From: Chloroflexota bacterium
GTDB lineage: Bacteria; Chloroflexota; Dehalococcoidia; SM23-28-2; RBG-16-64-32
Reading direction: 5' to 3'
NCBI GenBank assembly: GCA_022574655.1
Contig: JACZRQ010000016.1
Span: 1-37,006 of the forward strand
DNA length: 37,006 nt
Below, one piece after another: positions 1-7,779 of this stretch. A model generated the notes under the pieces. That model made no database searches, had not been told where the DNA came from, and worked only from the letters and a program-made list of their open reading frames with translations. The position numbers and the translations under genes are program-made. Numbering within the stretch: the stretch's first letter is position 1; every line of letters starts with the position of its first letter.

Positions 1-864
1 CTCTACCTGCGCATCGCCACCGAGCTCTACCTGAAGCGGTTAATCATCGGCGGCTTCGACAAGGTCTATGAGATCGGACGGGTCTTCCGAAACGAGGGCA
101 TCGACCAAGACCACAACCCGGAGTTCACCCTGCTGGAGAGCTACGAGGCCTACGCCGACTACAACGACGTGATGGCCATGGTCGAAGAGATGATTTCCAC
201 TCTCGCCATCGAGGTAAATGGCTCGTCTAAAGTGACGGTGGGGGACAACGTCATCGATTTCGCGCCGCCGTGGCAGCGGGTGAGTCTGCGTGAAGAACTT
301 GAAAAACGCAGCGGCATCGACCTGGAGTCCTATGACGACGCGGCCCTGCGCCACCGGGCCGGCGAGTTGGGGATCGACACCAAGGTGCTGGAAAGCCGGG
401 GACGTCTGATCGATAAACTGCTTTCCACGTTCGTCGAGCCCCACCTGATCCAGCCGACGTTCGTTCTGGACTACCCGGAGGAGATGTCTCCCTTGGCCAA
501 GGCCAAACCCGACGCCCCAGGGTACGTTGAACGTTTTGAAGCCTTTGCCTGCGGCATGGAGATCGCCAATTCCTACAGCGAGCTCAACGACCCCAAGGTG
601 CAACGGGAGCGGTTCGAGGCCCAAGAGCAGATCCGCGATCTGTACGAGGACGAAGAAGTTGACCGGCAGGACGACGACTTCCTCACCGCCATGGAGTATG
701 GGATGCCCCCAACGGGCGGCCTGGGCATCGGCATCGACCGGCTGGTGATGCTGTTGGCCGGACAGACGTCCATCCGCGACGTGCTGCTGTTCCCCCAGAT
801 GCGGTCCCAGTCCCAAGGGGACGTTTCGACGGAAGGGGACTCCGGCGAAACAGCCCCGGAATAA
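1..864 (+). CDS. lysS: Lysyl-tRNA synthetase, class II (C-terminal part)
   Basis: Charges tRNA-Lys with lysine in the cytoplasm. The frame is open from the first base, so the N-terminal OB-fold anticodon-binding domain and class II motif 1 lie outside the window. About 287 residues remain of a usual ~500. Motif 2 is visible near the start (VFRNEGID followed by HNPEFT), and motif 3 near the end ([14 protein letters not shown], then the typical [11 protein letters not shown] ending). The protein finishes with a short acidic tail after PQMR. serS follows 17 bases downstream on the same strand, so the two synthetases are probably cotranscribed. Identification is firm; only the 5' end is missing. 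Confidence 0.96.
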   Translation, partial: LYLRIATELYLKRLIIGGFDKVYEIGRVFRNEGIDQDHNPEFTLLESYEAYADYNDVMAMVEEMISTLAIEVNGSSKVTVGDNVIDFAPPWQRVSLREELEKRSGIDLESYDDAALRHRAGELGIDTKVLESRGRLIDKLLSTFVEPHLIQPTFVLDYPEEMSPLAKAKPDAPGYVERFEAFACGMEIANSYSELNDPKVQRERFEAQEQIRDLYEDEEVDRQDDDFLTAMEYGMPPTGGLGIGIDRLVMLLAGQTSIRDVLLFPQMRSQSQGDVSTEGDSGETAPE

Positions 865-881
865 GTACCCAGAGACGACGA

Positions 882-2165
882 ATGTTATCCATCGAGCACA
901 TACGTGAGCACCCCGATGAGGTGCGCCGCGCCCTGCAGACCAGGGGCGAGGAAGACCCCATCACCGAGGTACTCGAACTGGACGCCCAGATACGCCAAGC
1001 CATCACCCAGCGCGACCACCTGAACGCCGAGCGGAACCGCGTCAGCAAAGAGGTCGGGCGCATGCGCTCCCAAGGCCAGGAGGCCACGGAAGAAATACGG
1101 GCCGAGATGCGGAAGATCGGCGGCCAGGCCGACGCCCTCAACCAGCAGACCAAGGACCTGGGAGACAAGATCAACGGTTTGTTGCTGGAACTGCCCAACC
1201 TGCCCCAACCCGACGTGCCCGTGGGCACCGGCGAGGAGGGCAACATCATCGTCCGCCAGGGCGGCGAGCCGCCGATTTTTGACTTCGAACCTATACCTCA
1301 CTGGGACCTGGGTCCGAAACTTGGCATCATCGACTTTGAACGGGGCACCAAGCTGGCCGGAAGCCGCTTCTACACCACCATGGGCGCCGGCGCCAAACTG
1401 GAACGGGCGCTTATCTCCTGGATGCTGGACCTCCACACCCTGGAACACGGATACACGGAGGTCTCGTTGCCGGCGGTGGTGAAACGGGAGATCATGGAGG
1501 GTTCAGGCAACCTGCCGAAATTCGCCGACAACCTCTACCACGACGAAGAGGACGACCTCTGGCTGATACCCACCGCCGAGGTGCCCATCACCAACCTGTA
1601 CCGGGACGAGATCATCCCGGCCAACACCCTGCCCCTCAAGTACGTGGCCCAGACACCCTGCTTCCGCCGGGAGAAGGCGGCCGCTGGCCGGGACACCAGG
1701 GGCATCAAGCGGGTGCACCAGTTCAACAAGGTTGAGATGTACAAGTTCGTGGACCCCGAGACCTCCAATCAAGAGCTGGAACAACTGGTGGACGACGCCG
1801 AGGACGTCTGCCGGAAGCTGGGGTTCACCTACCGGGTGCTGCAACTCTGCACCGGCGACCTGGGTTTCGCATCGGCCAAGACCTACGACATCGAGGTCTG
1901 GGCCGCCGGTTGCCAGGAGTGGCTGGAGGTCAGCTCCTGCTCCAACTGCACCGACTTCCAGGCCCGGCGTTCCAACATCCGCTACCGGGCCGAAGAGGGC
2001 GGCCGTCCGCGCCTGCCCCATACCATAAACGGCTCAGGCTTGGCCCTGCCCCGCGTCATGATCGCCATCCTGGAGAACTACCAACAACCCGACGGCTCGG
2101 TGGTGATACCGGAGGTCCTGCGCCCATACACGGGGTTCGATGTGATTCCCGCCAAGACGGGGTAG
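882..2165 (+). CDS. serS: Seryl-tRNA synthetase
   Basis: Charges tRNA-Ser (and tRNA-Sec, where present) with serine. The 427 residues match the usual family length. Residues ~1-110 form the charged antiparallel coiled-coil arm (QRDHLNAERNRVSKEVGRMR). Class II motif 2 is FRREKAAAGRDTRG, and motif 3 contains NGSGLALPRVMIAILE, followed by the conserved end VIPEVLRPYTGFD. The ATG at 882 places the N-terminus exactly as in relatives (MLSIEHIREHPDEVRRAL). It is probably the second gene of a lysS-serS unit. The stop codon lies inside a 20-bp palindrome. Confidence 0.97.
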   Translation: MLSIEHIREHPDEVRRALQTRGEEDPITEVLELDAQIRQAITQRDHLNAERNRVSKEVGRMRSQGQEATEEIRAEMRKIGGQADALNQQTKDLGDKINGLLLELPNLPQPDVPVGTGEEGNIIVRQGGEPPIFDFEPIPHWDLGPKLGIIDFERGTKLAGSRFYTTMGAGAKLERALISWMLDLHTLEHGYTEVSLPAVVKREIMEGSGNLPKFADNLYHDEEDDLWLIPTAEVPITNLYRDEIIPANTLPLKYVAQTPCFRREKAAAGRDTRGIKRVHQFNKVEMYKFVDPETSNQELEQLVDDAEDVCRKLGFTYRVLQLCTGDLGFASAKTYDIEVWAAGCQEWLEVSSCSNCTDFQARRSNIRYRAEEGGRPRLPHTINGSGLALPRVMIAILENYQQPDGSVVIPEVLRPYTGFDVIPAKTG

Positions 2166-2182
2166 CTGACAGCTGTCAGCTA
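2163..2182. repeat. Perfect 20-bp palindrome at the serS stop
   Basis: TAGCTGACAGCTGTCAGCTA reads the same on both strands and includes the serS stop codon as its first three bases. It could form a stem at the 3' end of the lysS-serS transcript, but no T-run follows, so it is not a classical intrinsic terminator. A Shine-Dalgarno sequence (GAGGAGG, 2191-2197) for the next reading frame follows it. Confidence 0.6.
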
Positions 2183-2204
2183 TCAGCCGCGAGGAGGCTG
2201 ACCA

Positions 2205-2465
2205 ATGGCCGGAAAAGTTAGTTGGGGCATCTCCGTTCCCCAGGTGTTCTTCGACGGGCCCATCGACATGCCGCTGATCGAGCGGTGGGCGAAACGGGCC
2301 GAAGCCCTGGGATACGAAAGTCTCTGGACCCAAGAGCAAATCACCGGGACCGTTCCCATCCTGGAGCCGGTTGCCCTCCTCTCCTACTTGGCCGCAATCA
2401 CGGAACGGGTGAGGCTGGGCGCCTCGGTGATCGTCGCCCCGCTCCGCATCGGCTGCGGGAACTGA
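2205..2465 (+). pseudogene. Truncated luciferase-like (LLM, F420-type) oxidoreductase
   Basis: The first ~80 residues are a clear N-terminus of the bacterial luciferase-like monooxygenase / F420-dependent oxidoreductase family: VSWGISVPQVFFDGP, then WAKRAEALGYESLWTQEQ, then ITERVRLGASVIVAPLR. Family members are ~280-350 residues. Here the homology stops right after APLR, six junk codons follow, and a stop comes at 2463-2465. The start is secure: ATG at 2205 with GAGGAGG seven bases upstream. The missing ~200 residues do not appear downstream, where a minus-strand polysaccharide gene begins 53 bases later. The break therefore marks a recombination junction. The product is presumably non-functional. 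Confidence 0.85.
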
Positions 2466-2517
2466 CTTGCCAGGAACAAGATGCGCATCGGCTCACGCCA
2501 TCCGTTCGGGCATCCAG
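2466..2517. other. Junction between housekeeping genes and polysaccharide locus
   Basis: This 52-base stretch separates the truncated oxidoreductase from the end of the sugar transferase on the opposite strand. A 10-base sequence (CGCATCGGCT) occurs at 2445-2454, at the break in homology, and again at 2484-2493. No integrase, tRNA or IS end is visible. The position marks the left edge of the surface-glycan locus. Confidence 0.4.
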
Positions 2518-3195
2518 CTAGCGGGCGCCCTTCTTGCTGAATACCAGACCGATCGTACGGATGAGGATTTTGAGATCGAGCGCGAAGGGATGGTGCTGGA
2601 CGTACTTCACATCGTGGCGGACCTTCTCGTAATGAGTGAGATCGGACCTACCGTTCACCTGGGCCAGACCGGTCATGCCCGGCTGGACCAGATGCCGCTG
2701 CCGGAACTCCGGCGGCCAGTGACTGACGATCTCCGGGATGTCAGGTCTGGGCCCAACGAGGCTCATATCGCCCTCGATAACATTAAGTAGCTGCGGCAGC
2801 TCGTCGACTGTCGTCTTGCGCAGCGCCCACCCCGCCGCCGTCGCGTTCCGCGGCCGCCCTTTCGGACTGAGGAGACGCTTGGTGAGATCCCCCGACGGGA
2901 GCCGGTCGCCGAGATCATCTTGAACCTCACGATGGACCATCGTCCGAAACTTATAGAAGCCAAACTCCTTGTCGTTGAGACCGACACGCTTCTGCTTGAC
3001 GAGCACGGGGCCGGAGCTATCCATCTTGATGAGAATCGCCGTGATCGCGAAGATCGGCCAAAGTATGCTCACGGCTATCGTACTGACCGCCACGTCCAGG
3101 AGACGCTTCGCGGGAGACGTGGGTCCGGATACTACCGACGAGGGAATGCCGTCGTATGTAGCCGGGGGGTCCTGAACGGCCTGTTCCTCGGTCAC
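2518..3195 (-). CDS. Undecaprenyl-phosphate sugar-1-phosphate transferase (WcaJ/WsaP/PglC type)
   Basis: Starts a surface glycan by moving a sugar-1-phosphate from a nucleotide sugar to the polyprenyl-phosphate carrier at the inner face of the membrane. The 225 residues carry the bacterial sugar-transferase domain: KRLLDVAVS leading into one hydrophobic segment (~30-56), then KFRTM, DELPQLLNV, GDMSLVGPRP, and RHLVQPGMTGLAQVNGR. The length fits the short form, the catalytic domain with a single membrane anchor and no extra N-terminal helices. Start is GTG at 3195. It is the last gene of the minus-strand operon, four bases after rfbD. The sugar it transfers (Gal, Glc, GlcNAc or other) cannot be told from sequence. 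Confidence 0.92.
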   Translation of the reverse strand: MTEEQAVQDPPATYDGIPSSVVSGPTSPAKRLLDVAVSTIAVSILWPIFAITAILIKMDSSGPVLVKQKRVGLNDKEFGFYKFRTMVHREVQDDLGDRLPSGDLTKRLLSPKGRPRNATAAGWALRKTTVDELPQLLNVIEGDMSLVGPRPDIPEIVSHWPPEFRQRHLVQPGMTGLAQVNGRSDLTHYEKVRHDVKYVQHHPFALDLKILIRTIGLVFSKKGAR

Positions 3196-3199
3196 CGCT

Positions 3200-4093
3200 C
3201 TATGCTAGACGATCTGGCACACCAACACCCTGTTTCGAGCCGCGTTCGGCGCTCTGATGGCAGGCGAGAGCTTCACGCCACGGCCGCAATTCTATACCCA
3301 GCTTCGCCGCCCGGATGTTAGCGAGAGCCGAGAACATTGGCTTGCGGTACGGCCCTCCATACTCCGCCAGCGTCGTCGTTTCGACCGATGTTTCGCTGAG
3401 GCTCGCGAGTTTCAGGACTTCGTCCGCCCACTCCTTGCGAGACGCGGCGCCCGCGTTCGTCAGGTGGTAGATACCGAACTGCGGATGCTTAATCAGCTCC
3501 GCTATCGCCGCCGCCAGATCGACCGTCCACGTCGGCGATGCGATCTCATCGGTGACGAGCTTCAACTGCCCTCGTTCACGAGCGGCGTGCACGATCTTCT
3601 CCGGGAAGCTCGTTCGTCCCGGCCCGTACAACCACGACGTTCGCACGATGTAGTGCCGCTCGGTCGCGTCCCGCACCTCCGTCTCGCCTCCAAGCTTCGA
3701 TCGCCCGTACTCGTTCACTGGGTTCGGAGCCGCATCCTCCGTGTACGGCTCACTTGCCACTCCGTCGAACACCTCGTTACTGCTGATGTAAACGATGACG
3801 GCGCCCACGTCCCGGCTCGCCTCGGCCACGATACCGGCGGCGAGCGCGTTGACCTTGGTCGCGCGCACCGGGTCCTTCTCGCAGCCGGCGGTGTCCGTCC
3901 AGGCAGCGGCATGGATCACGACAGCAGGCGTCAGCTCGTCGAAAGTGCGAAGAACCGCCGCCTCATCCGTGACGTCAAGCTCTGAGCGACCGAGAGCGGT
4001 GACCTCCTCACCGGCGAGCGCGTGCTGCAGGGCGATGCCGAGCTGGCCGTTCGCACCGGTGATCAAGATGCGGTGCCGCCCTCGCTCCGTCAC
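3200..4093 (-). CDS. rfbD: dTDP-4-dehydrorhamnose reductase
   Basis: Last step of dTDP-L-rhamnose synthesis: NADPH-dependent reduction of dTDP-4-keto-L-rhamnose. The 297 residues match the family. The N-terminal Rossmann motif is ITGANGQLG. The short-chain-dehydrogenase Tyr/Lys pair is in VNEYGRSKLGGE, with SSNEVFDG before it and RTSWLYGPG after it. The GTG start overlaps the stop of the upstream cupin gene by four bases (GTGA), so translation is coupled. The C-terminal RPWREAL is typical, and the ~20 residues after it look like an unconserved tail. Confidence 0.94.
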   Translation of the reverse strand: MTERGRHRILITGANGQLGIALQHALAGEEVTALGRSELDVTDEAAVLRTFDELTPAVVIHAAAWTDTAGCEKDPVRATKVNALAAGIVAEASRDVGAVIVYISSNEVFDGVASEPYTEDAAPNPVNEYGRSKLGGETEVRDATERHYIVRTSWLYGPGRTSFPEKIVHAARERGQLKLVTDEIASPTWTVDLAAAIAELIKHPQFGIYHLTNAGAASRKEWADEVLKLASLSETSVETTTLAEYGGPYRKPMFSALANIRAAKLGIELRPWREALACHQSAERGSKQGVGVPDRLA

Positions 4094-4539
4094 TTCACTA
4101 TGCCTTGTTCAAGCTCCACCTGCGTGTACTCGACCTGCTCGTCCTTCAAGCCCGGGTCGTACGGGGGGTCGGGGTAGTTGATGAGCCAGGCCTCTTCGTC
4201 GCCGATGTTCTCGAGCCCGGTCGCCACGTCCTTCGGGATGAAGAGCCGCTTCGGTTCACCGGCGTCCAGGATGTGCTCCTCACGCACCCACTTCATCACA
4301 CCATCATCCCGCGACTGGCTATAGAGGGTGATCCGCATCTTCCCCTTCACACACACGTAGCGGGCAGAGCGGACGCGGTGCAGGTGATAGCCCTTAAACG
4401 CGCCGAGCCTAGCGGCGGTGAGGTAAACCTCGGTCTTGTCGCCTCCCTTGAACAGTTCGATCAAGAAGCCGTTCTCGTCGCCGCCGTGATCGTACGTTGT
4501 CACCTTCTTGGCGGGCTCTACCTGGATGCTATCGATCAC
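4090..4539 (-). CDS. RmlC-like cupin sugar epimerase (dTDP-4-dehydrorhamnose 3,5-epimerase family)
   Basis: A 149-residue cupin filling the position of rfbC between rfbB and rfbD, so it probably supplies the 3,5-epimerisation step toward dTDP-L-rhamnose. The core reads AFKGYHLHRVRSARYVCVKGKMRI, then KRLFIPKDVATGLENIG and YPDPPYDP, a jelly-roll pattern shared with RmlC and WxcM-like isomerases. It is shorter than classical RmlC (~180), and the usual RGLHYQ motif is replaced by KGYHLHR. A 3,4-ketoisomerase or a different epimerisation is therefore not excluded. The GTG start lies three bases after the rfbB stop, and the stop overlaps the rfbD start. The family is clear; the exact reaction is inferred from the operon. 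Confidence 0.8.
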   Translation of the reverse strand: MIDSIQVEPAKKVTTYDHGGDENGFLIELFKGGDKTEVYLTAARLGAFKGYHLHRVRSARYVCVKGKMRITLYSQSRDDGVMKWVREEHILDAGEPKRLFIPKDVATGLENIGDEEAWLINYPDPPYDPGLKDEQVEYTQVELEQGIVK

Positions 4540-4542
4540 TCG

Positions 4543-5586
4543 CTAACTCCCCCCGGACGTATATGGCCTCGCATCCGCCAGCCTCTGCCCGTACTGCTTC
4601 TCGTAATACTCCTTGAACTCGCCCTCACGGACGGCCTCCCACCACCAGCGGTTCTCCTCGTACCAGCGGACCGTCTTCTCGATCGCCGCCTCAAAGTCGT
4701 GGCTGGGCGACCAACCGAGCTTGCTGATCTTCCCGTAGTCGACGCCATAGCGGCGGTCGTGCCCAGCGCGGTCTTCGACGAAGCGGATCAAGCTCTTCGG
4801 CTTGCCCAGCAGATCGAGGATAGCCTCCGCAACGTCGATGTTGTAGCGGTGGTTTTTCGCGCCAACGTTGTACACCTCGCCTGGTTCACCTTCGTGCAAG
4901 AGAATGTCTAACGCTTCGATGTTGTCTTCCACAAACAACCAGTCGCGCTGCTGCCGGCCGTCGCCGTAAAGCGGTAGCGGCCGATCGTCCATCGCATTCG
5001 TTGTGCAGAGCGGTACGAACTTCTCGAGGTGCTGCCGCGGCCCAACGTTGTTACCGGGCCGGGCGACGACTACTGGAAGCCCGTACGTCTCGACGTAGGC
5101 GATGACCTGCATCTCCGCCCCCGCCTTGCTCGCGGCGTAGGGACTACGGGGCCGCAGTGGATCGGTCTCGACCGAAAACTGGCCCTCCGCTACGTCCCCG
5201 TACACCTCATCTGTCGAAACGTGCAGGAACCGCTTGAGTTTCGGGTTATGCCGCGCCGCCTCGAGCAGTGTGTACGTGCCGAGGACCTCGGTCGTGATGA
5301 ACGCACCGGACTCCATGAGGGAACGGTCCACGTGACTCTCGGCGGCAAAGTGGGCGATAACGTCCGCTTGCTGTACGAGCTCACCTACTAGCGTCGGATC
5401 GCAGGCGTCGCCTTCAACGAAACGGTAGCCTTCGTCCTGCTCCACCTCGCGGAGGTTATCCGGGTTACCGGCATAGGTGAGCTTATCGAGGTTGATCACC
5501 CGCGCGTCGCGGTGTTCGCGCAGCAGACGCAAGATGAAATTGCTGCCGATGAAGCCGCAGCCGCCGGTCACAAGATAGGTCGTCAT
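4543..5586 (-). CDS. rfbB: dTDP-glucose 4,6-dehydratase
   Basis: Converts dTDP-D-glucose to dTDP-4-keto-6-deoxy-D-glucose using bound NAD+. The 347 residues are of normal length. Visible motifs are the NAD-binding TGGCGFIGSNF at the N-terminus, AAESHVDRS, STDEVYGD with the catalytic Asp/Glu region, the YAASKAGAE Tyr-x-x-x-Lys pair, RPGNNVGPRQHLEKFVP, and GDGRQQRDWLFVEDN for nucleotide-sugar binding. The ATG start overlaps the rfbA stop by four bases (ATGA), showing operon coupling. Identification is firm. Confidence 0.96.
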   Translation of the reverse strand: MTTYLVTGGCGFIGSNFILRLLREHRDARVINLDKLTYAGNPDNLREVEQDEGYRFVEGDACDPTLVGELVQQADVIAHFAAESHVDRSLMESGAFITTEVLGTYTLLEAARHNPKLKRFLHVSTDEVYGDVAEGQFSVETDPLRPRSPYAASKAGAEMQVIAYVETYGLPVVVARPGNNVGPRQHLEKFVPLCTTNAMDDRPLPLYGDGRQQRDWLFVEDNIEALDILLHEGEPGEVYNVGAKNHRYNIDVAEAILDLLGKPKSLIRFVEDRAGHDRRYGVDYGKISKLGWSPSHDFEAAIEKTVRWYEENRWWWEAVREGEFKEYYEKQYGQRLADARPYTSGGS

Positions 5587-6722
5587 CCGTCCGGCATCTC
5601 GATCCGGCTATGGTCGCCCAGCGTCAGGCTGTAGCCCGCTCCAACGTTGTGCCCGCCACGAAGCTCAACGTTGCGCCCGACCATGCTCTTCACGATCGGC
5701 CAGTGGATGTCCTCAATCACGGTATTCTCCATCACGACGCTCCCCTCGATCCGACAGCCTTTGATGCGACATCCGCTATCGATTGACGTATTCGCGCCGA
5801 CGTAGGAATCAACGATCTCGGTACCGGCTGCGACGATCAGCGGGCCGCGCAACACGCTGTTCGACACCCGTGCCCCCTCCTCGACGATCACCGGCTCATG
5901 GACTCGGGATCGTTCATCCACTTCGCCCTCGATACGGTGGGCGATGGTGCCGAGCACCATAGTGTTCGCGTTCAGAATATCGTCCATCTTGCCGGTGTCG
6001 ATCCAGTAACGATCGAGCACTTCTGCATCCAAGCGCTGGCCTCCGTCGATCAGCCCCTGCAGAGCGTCGGTGATCTCCAGCTCGCCCCGGCCCGACGGTT
6101 TCAAACGATCGATGACATCAAACACCGCCGGTCTCAGCATGTAAATCCCGATTACTGCCAGATTCGACGTCGGGTCGGAGGGCTTTTCGACGATCTTCGT
6201 CACACGCCCCTCAACCAGCTCGGCGATTCCGAACGACTGAGGGTCTTCGACCTTATGCAGCAGTATCTGCGAACCAGCGCCCATCCCAACGAACCGCTCA
6301 ACGTACGACTTGATCCCACCGAGCACGAAATTATCACCGAGATACAGCACGAACGGCGACTGACCGAGATAACCCTGCGCCGTCTTCACCGCGTGGGCAA
6401 TGCCGAGCGGTGCGTCCTGGTGGATGAACGTTACGTCGGCTCCAAACCGCTTGCCATCGCCGACTGCGGCTTCGACCTGCTCGGCGGTGTCGCCAACGAT
6501 CACGCCGATGTCGGTGATTCCGCTCTCCACAAGCTGCTCGATGGCGTAGAAGAGCACCGGCTTGTTGGCGATGGGCACGAGCTGCTTCGCGTTCGTGTAG
6601 GTGAACGGCCTGAGGCGGCTGCCCTTCCCACCGCTGAGGATGAGGCCCTTAAGGTGATCGTCGCCGCCCGCAACGCCATCCCTGACGCCGCTCTCTGCCG
6701 TTGCCGTTACTGTTTCAGTCAT
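5583..6722 (-). CDS. rfbA: Glucose-1-phosphate thymidylyltransferase, long form
   Basis: Makes dTDP-glucose from dTTP and glucose-1-phosphate, the entry step of the rhamnose pathway. The nucleotidyltransferase motif is LILSGGKGSRLRPFTYTNAK. At 379 residues it is the long type: after the ~240-residue catalytic domain comes a left-handed beta-helix of hexapeptide-like repeats (VIVEEGARVSNSVLRGPLIV and onward to the end). It also has ~24 unconserved residues before the catalytic fold. No good alternative start is seen between the ATG at 6722 and the fold. It lies 11 bases after the upstream GT2 gene and overlaps rfbB by four bases. Confidence 0.94.
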   Translation of the reverse strand: MTETVTATAESGVRDGVAGGDDHLKGLILSGGKGSRLRPFTYTNAKQLVPIANKPVLFYAIEQLVESGITDIGVIVGDTAEQVEAAVGDGKRFGADVTFIHQDAPLGIAHAVKTAQGYLGQSPFVLYLGDNFVLGGIKSYVERFVGMGAGSQILLHKVEDPQSFGIAELVEGRVTKIVEKPSDPTSNLAVIGIYMLRPAVFDVIDRLKPSGRGELEITDALQGLIDGGQRLDAEVLDRYWIDTGKMDDILNANTMVLGTIAHRIEGEVDERSRVHEPVIVEEGARVSNSVLRGPLIVAAGTEIVDSYVGANTSIDSGCRIKGCRIEGSVVMENTVIEDIHWPIVKSMVGRNVELRGGHNVGAGYSLTLGDHSRIEMPDG

Positions 6723-6733
6723 CGCCTCTCGTC

Positions 6734-7639
6734 TTACCCTAACGAGCCTTGTCGCGGCCGGTTACTCGCGTGCCACAACAGCGCCTTCGCCTCCGGTATT
6801 ATGCGCGCGATCTTGGTTGGGTGCTTCAGCAGGTAGAACGGCCCGAAGAACAACACATGAGTCGCGAGCGCGCTGGCGAACTGCAACGCCGTCCCTCGCT
6901 TGCGCACGAACATCAGCGCGTTGCGCCGGTAGAGGTACTGGAAGCCCGGATCTGGATCCCGCGATCGTGCCGCCTTGTGCCAGATCGTAGCGTCCGATAC
7001 GTAGTAGCACTTGAGGCCGATTTCGCGGGCGCGAGCGCACCAATCAGTCTCCTCCCAGTAGCTGAAGTATTCTTCGTCCAGCATCCCGACGTCCCTGATC
7101 GCCGCTCGTGACATCAGCATGCAAACACCGTCAGCATAGTCGCGCTCAACGATCTTGCTCCGAGCGGCGCGCATCCTCTTGCCACGGCCGATCTGGCGCG
7201 CCGAGCCACGCCAGAGGCTGACGCTACCGCCCGTAGAGTAGATGACTTCGCGGCGGTCGTAGAAGTACGTGGTCGGACAGGCTGCGGCGAAATCTGGGAG
7301 CTGCCGTACCGAGTCCACCATCCGGGGGAGGAACTCCGGATCGACGATCGTGTCGTTGTTCAGAAGCAGGACGTAATCGGCACCATCGTCGATGGCTCGC
7401 TGAATGCCGAGATTGGCGCCACCCGCGAAGCCGAGGTTCTCGTCCGACCGGATAAGTTCGATCGTCTCGCCGAACTCGCCTTCGAGCTTGTCCGCCTCGT
7501 CGTTCTCTGAGCCATTATCGACGAGGATGATCCGCATACGAGGATAGGAAACGGATTTCAGGCTCTCGAGACACTCTCGCGTGTCAGCAAGGCCGTTCCA
7601 GTTCAAGATGACCACTGACACCAGCGGCGACTCGGTCAT
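6734..7639 (-). CDS. Family 2 glycosyltransferase (rhamnosyltransferase-like)
   Basis: Cytoplasmic GT-A glycosyltransferase, 301 residues. It has VSVVILNWNGLADTRECLESL at the N-terminus, the donor-binding LVDNGSEND, ENLGFAGGANLGI, the metal-binding LLLNNDTIVDP, and the acceptor-side EEYFSYWEETDWCARAREIG with IWHKAARS. These are the marks of the WbbL/rhamnosyltransferase branch of GT2. Being the first gene of the operon that makes dTDP-rhamnose, it probably transfers rhamnose to the lipid-linked glycan. A hydrophobic stretch near residues 250-275 may associate with the membrane. Acceptor and linkage are unknown. Confidence 0.88.
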   Translation of the reverse strand: MTESPLVSVVILNWNGLADTRECLESLKSVSYPRMRIILVDNGSENDEADKLEGEFGETIELIRSDENLGFAGGANLGIQRAIDDGADYVLLLNNDTIVDPEFLPRMVDSVRQLPDFAAACPTTYFYDRREVIYSTGGSVSLWRGSARQIGRGKRMRAARSKIVERDYADGVCMLMSRAAIRDVGMLDEEYFSYWEETDWCARAREIGLKCYYVSDATIWHKAARSRDPDPGFQYLYRRNALMFVRKRGTALQFASALATHVLFFGPFYLLKHPTKIARIIPEAKALLWHASNRPRQGSLG

Positions 7640-7779
7640 AGGCGAGATTCTCTAAGAAGAAGCATCTGTACATAGTCCGCGAGTACGTCGGATCAGTAGG
7701 AATCATACCGCTTTCGTCATCAGGCGACAGCGTGCTACATTGTGCATCGTTCCAACGCACTGAGGTAGACCAATCAGCC
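7640..7779. promoter_or_regulatory. Divergent intergenic region between the two glycan units
   Basis: The minus-strand rhamnose operon and the plus-strand fusion gene start back to back here, so promoters for both are expected. I could not assign a convincing -35/-10 pair to either side. GAGGT at 7762-7766 is a reasonable ribosome binding site for the GTG at 7780. Confidence 0.4.

Noticed and set aside
40-816. Minus-strand open frame across lysS
   Set aside because: The plus strand encodes conserved LysRS motifs; the antisense product has no recognisable features.
2445-2493. Target-site duplication of a transposon at the oxidoreductase break
   Set aside because: The 10-base repeats are only 29 bases apart with no element between them, so they cannot be a simple target duplication. 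They are mentioned only as possible junction microhomology.
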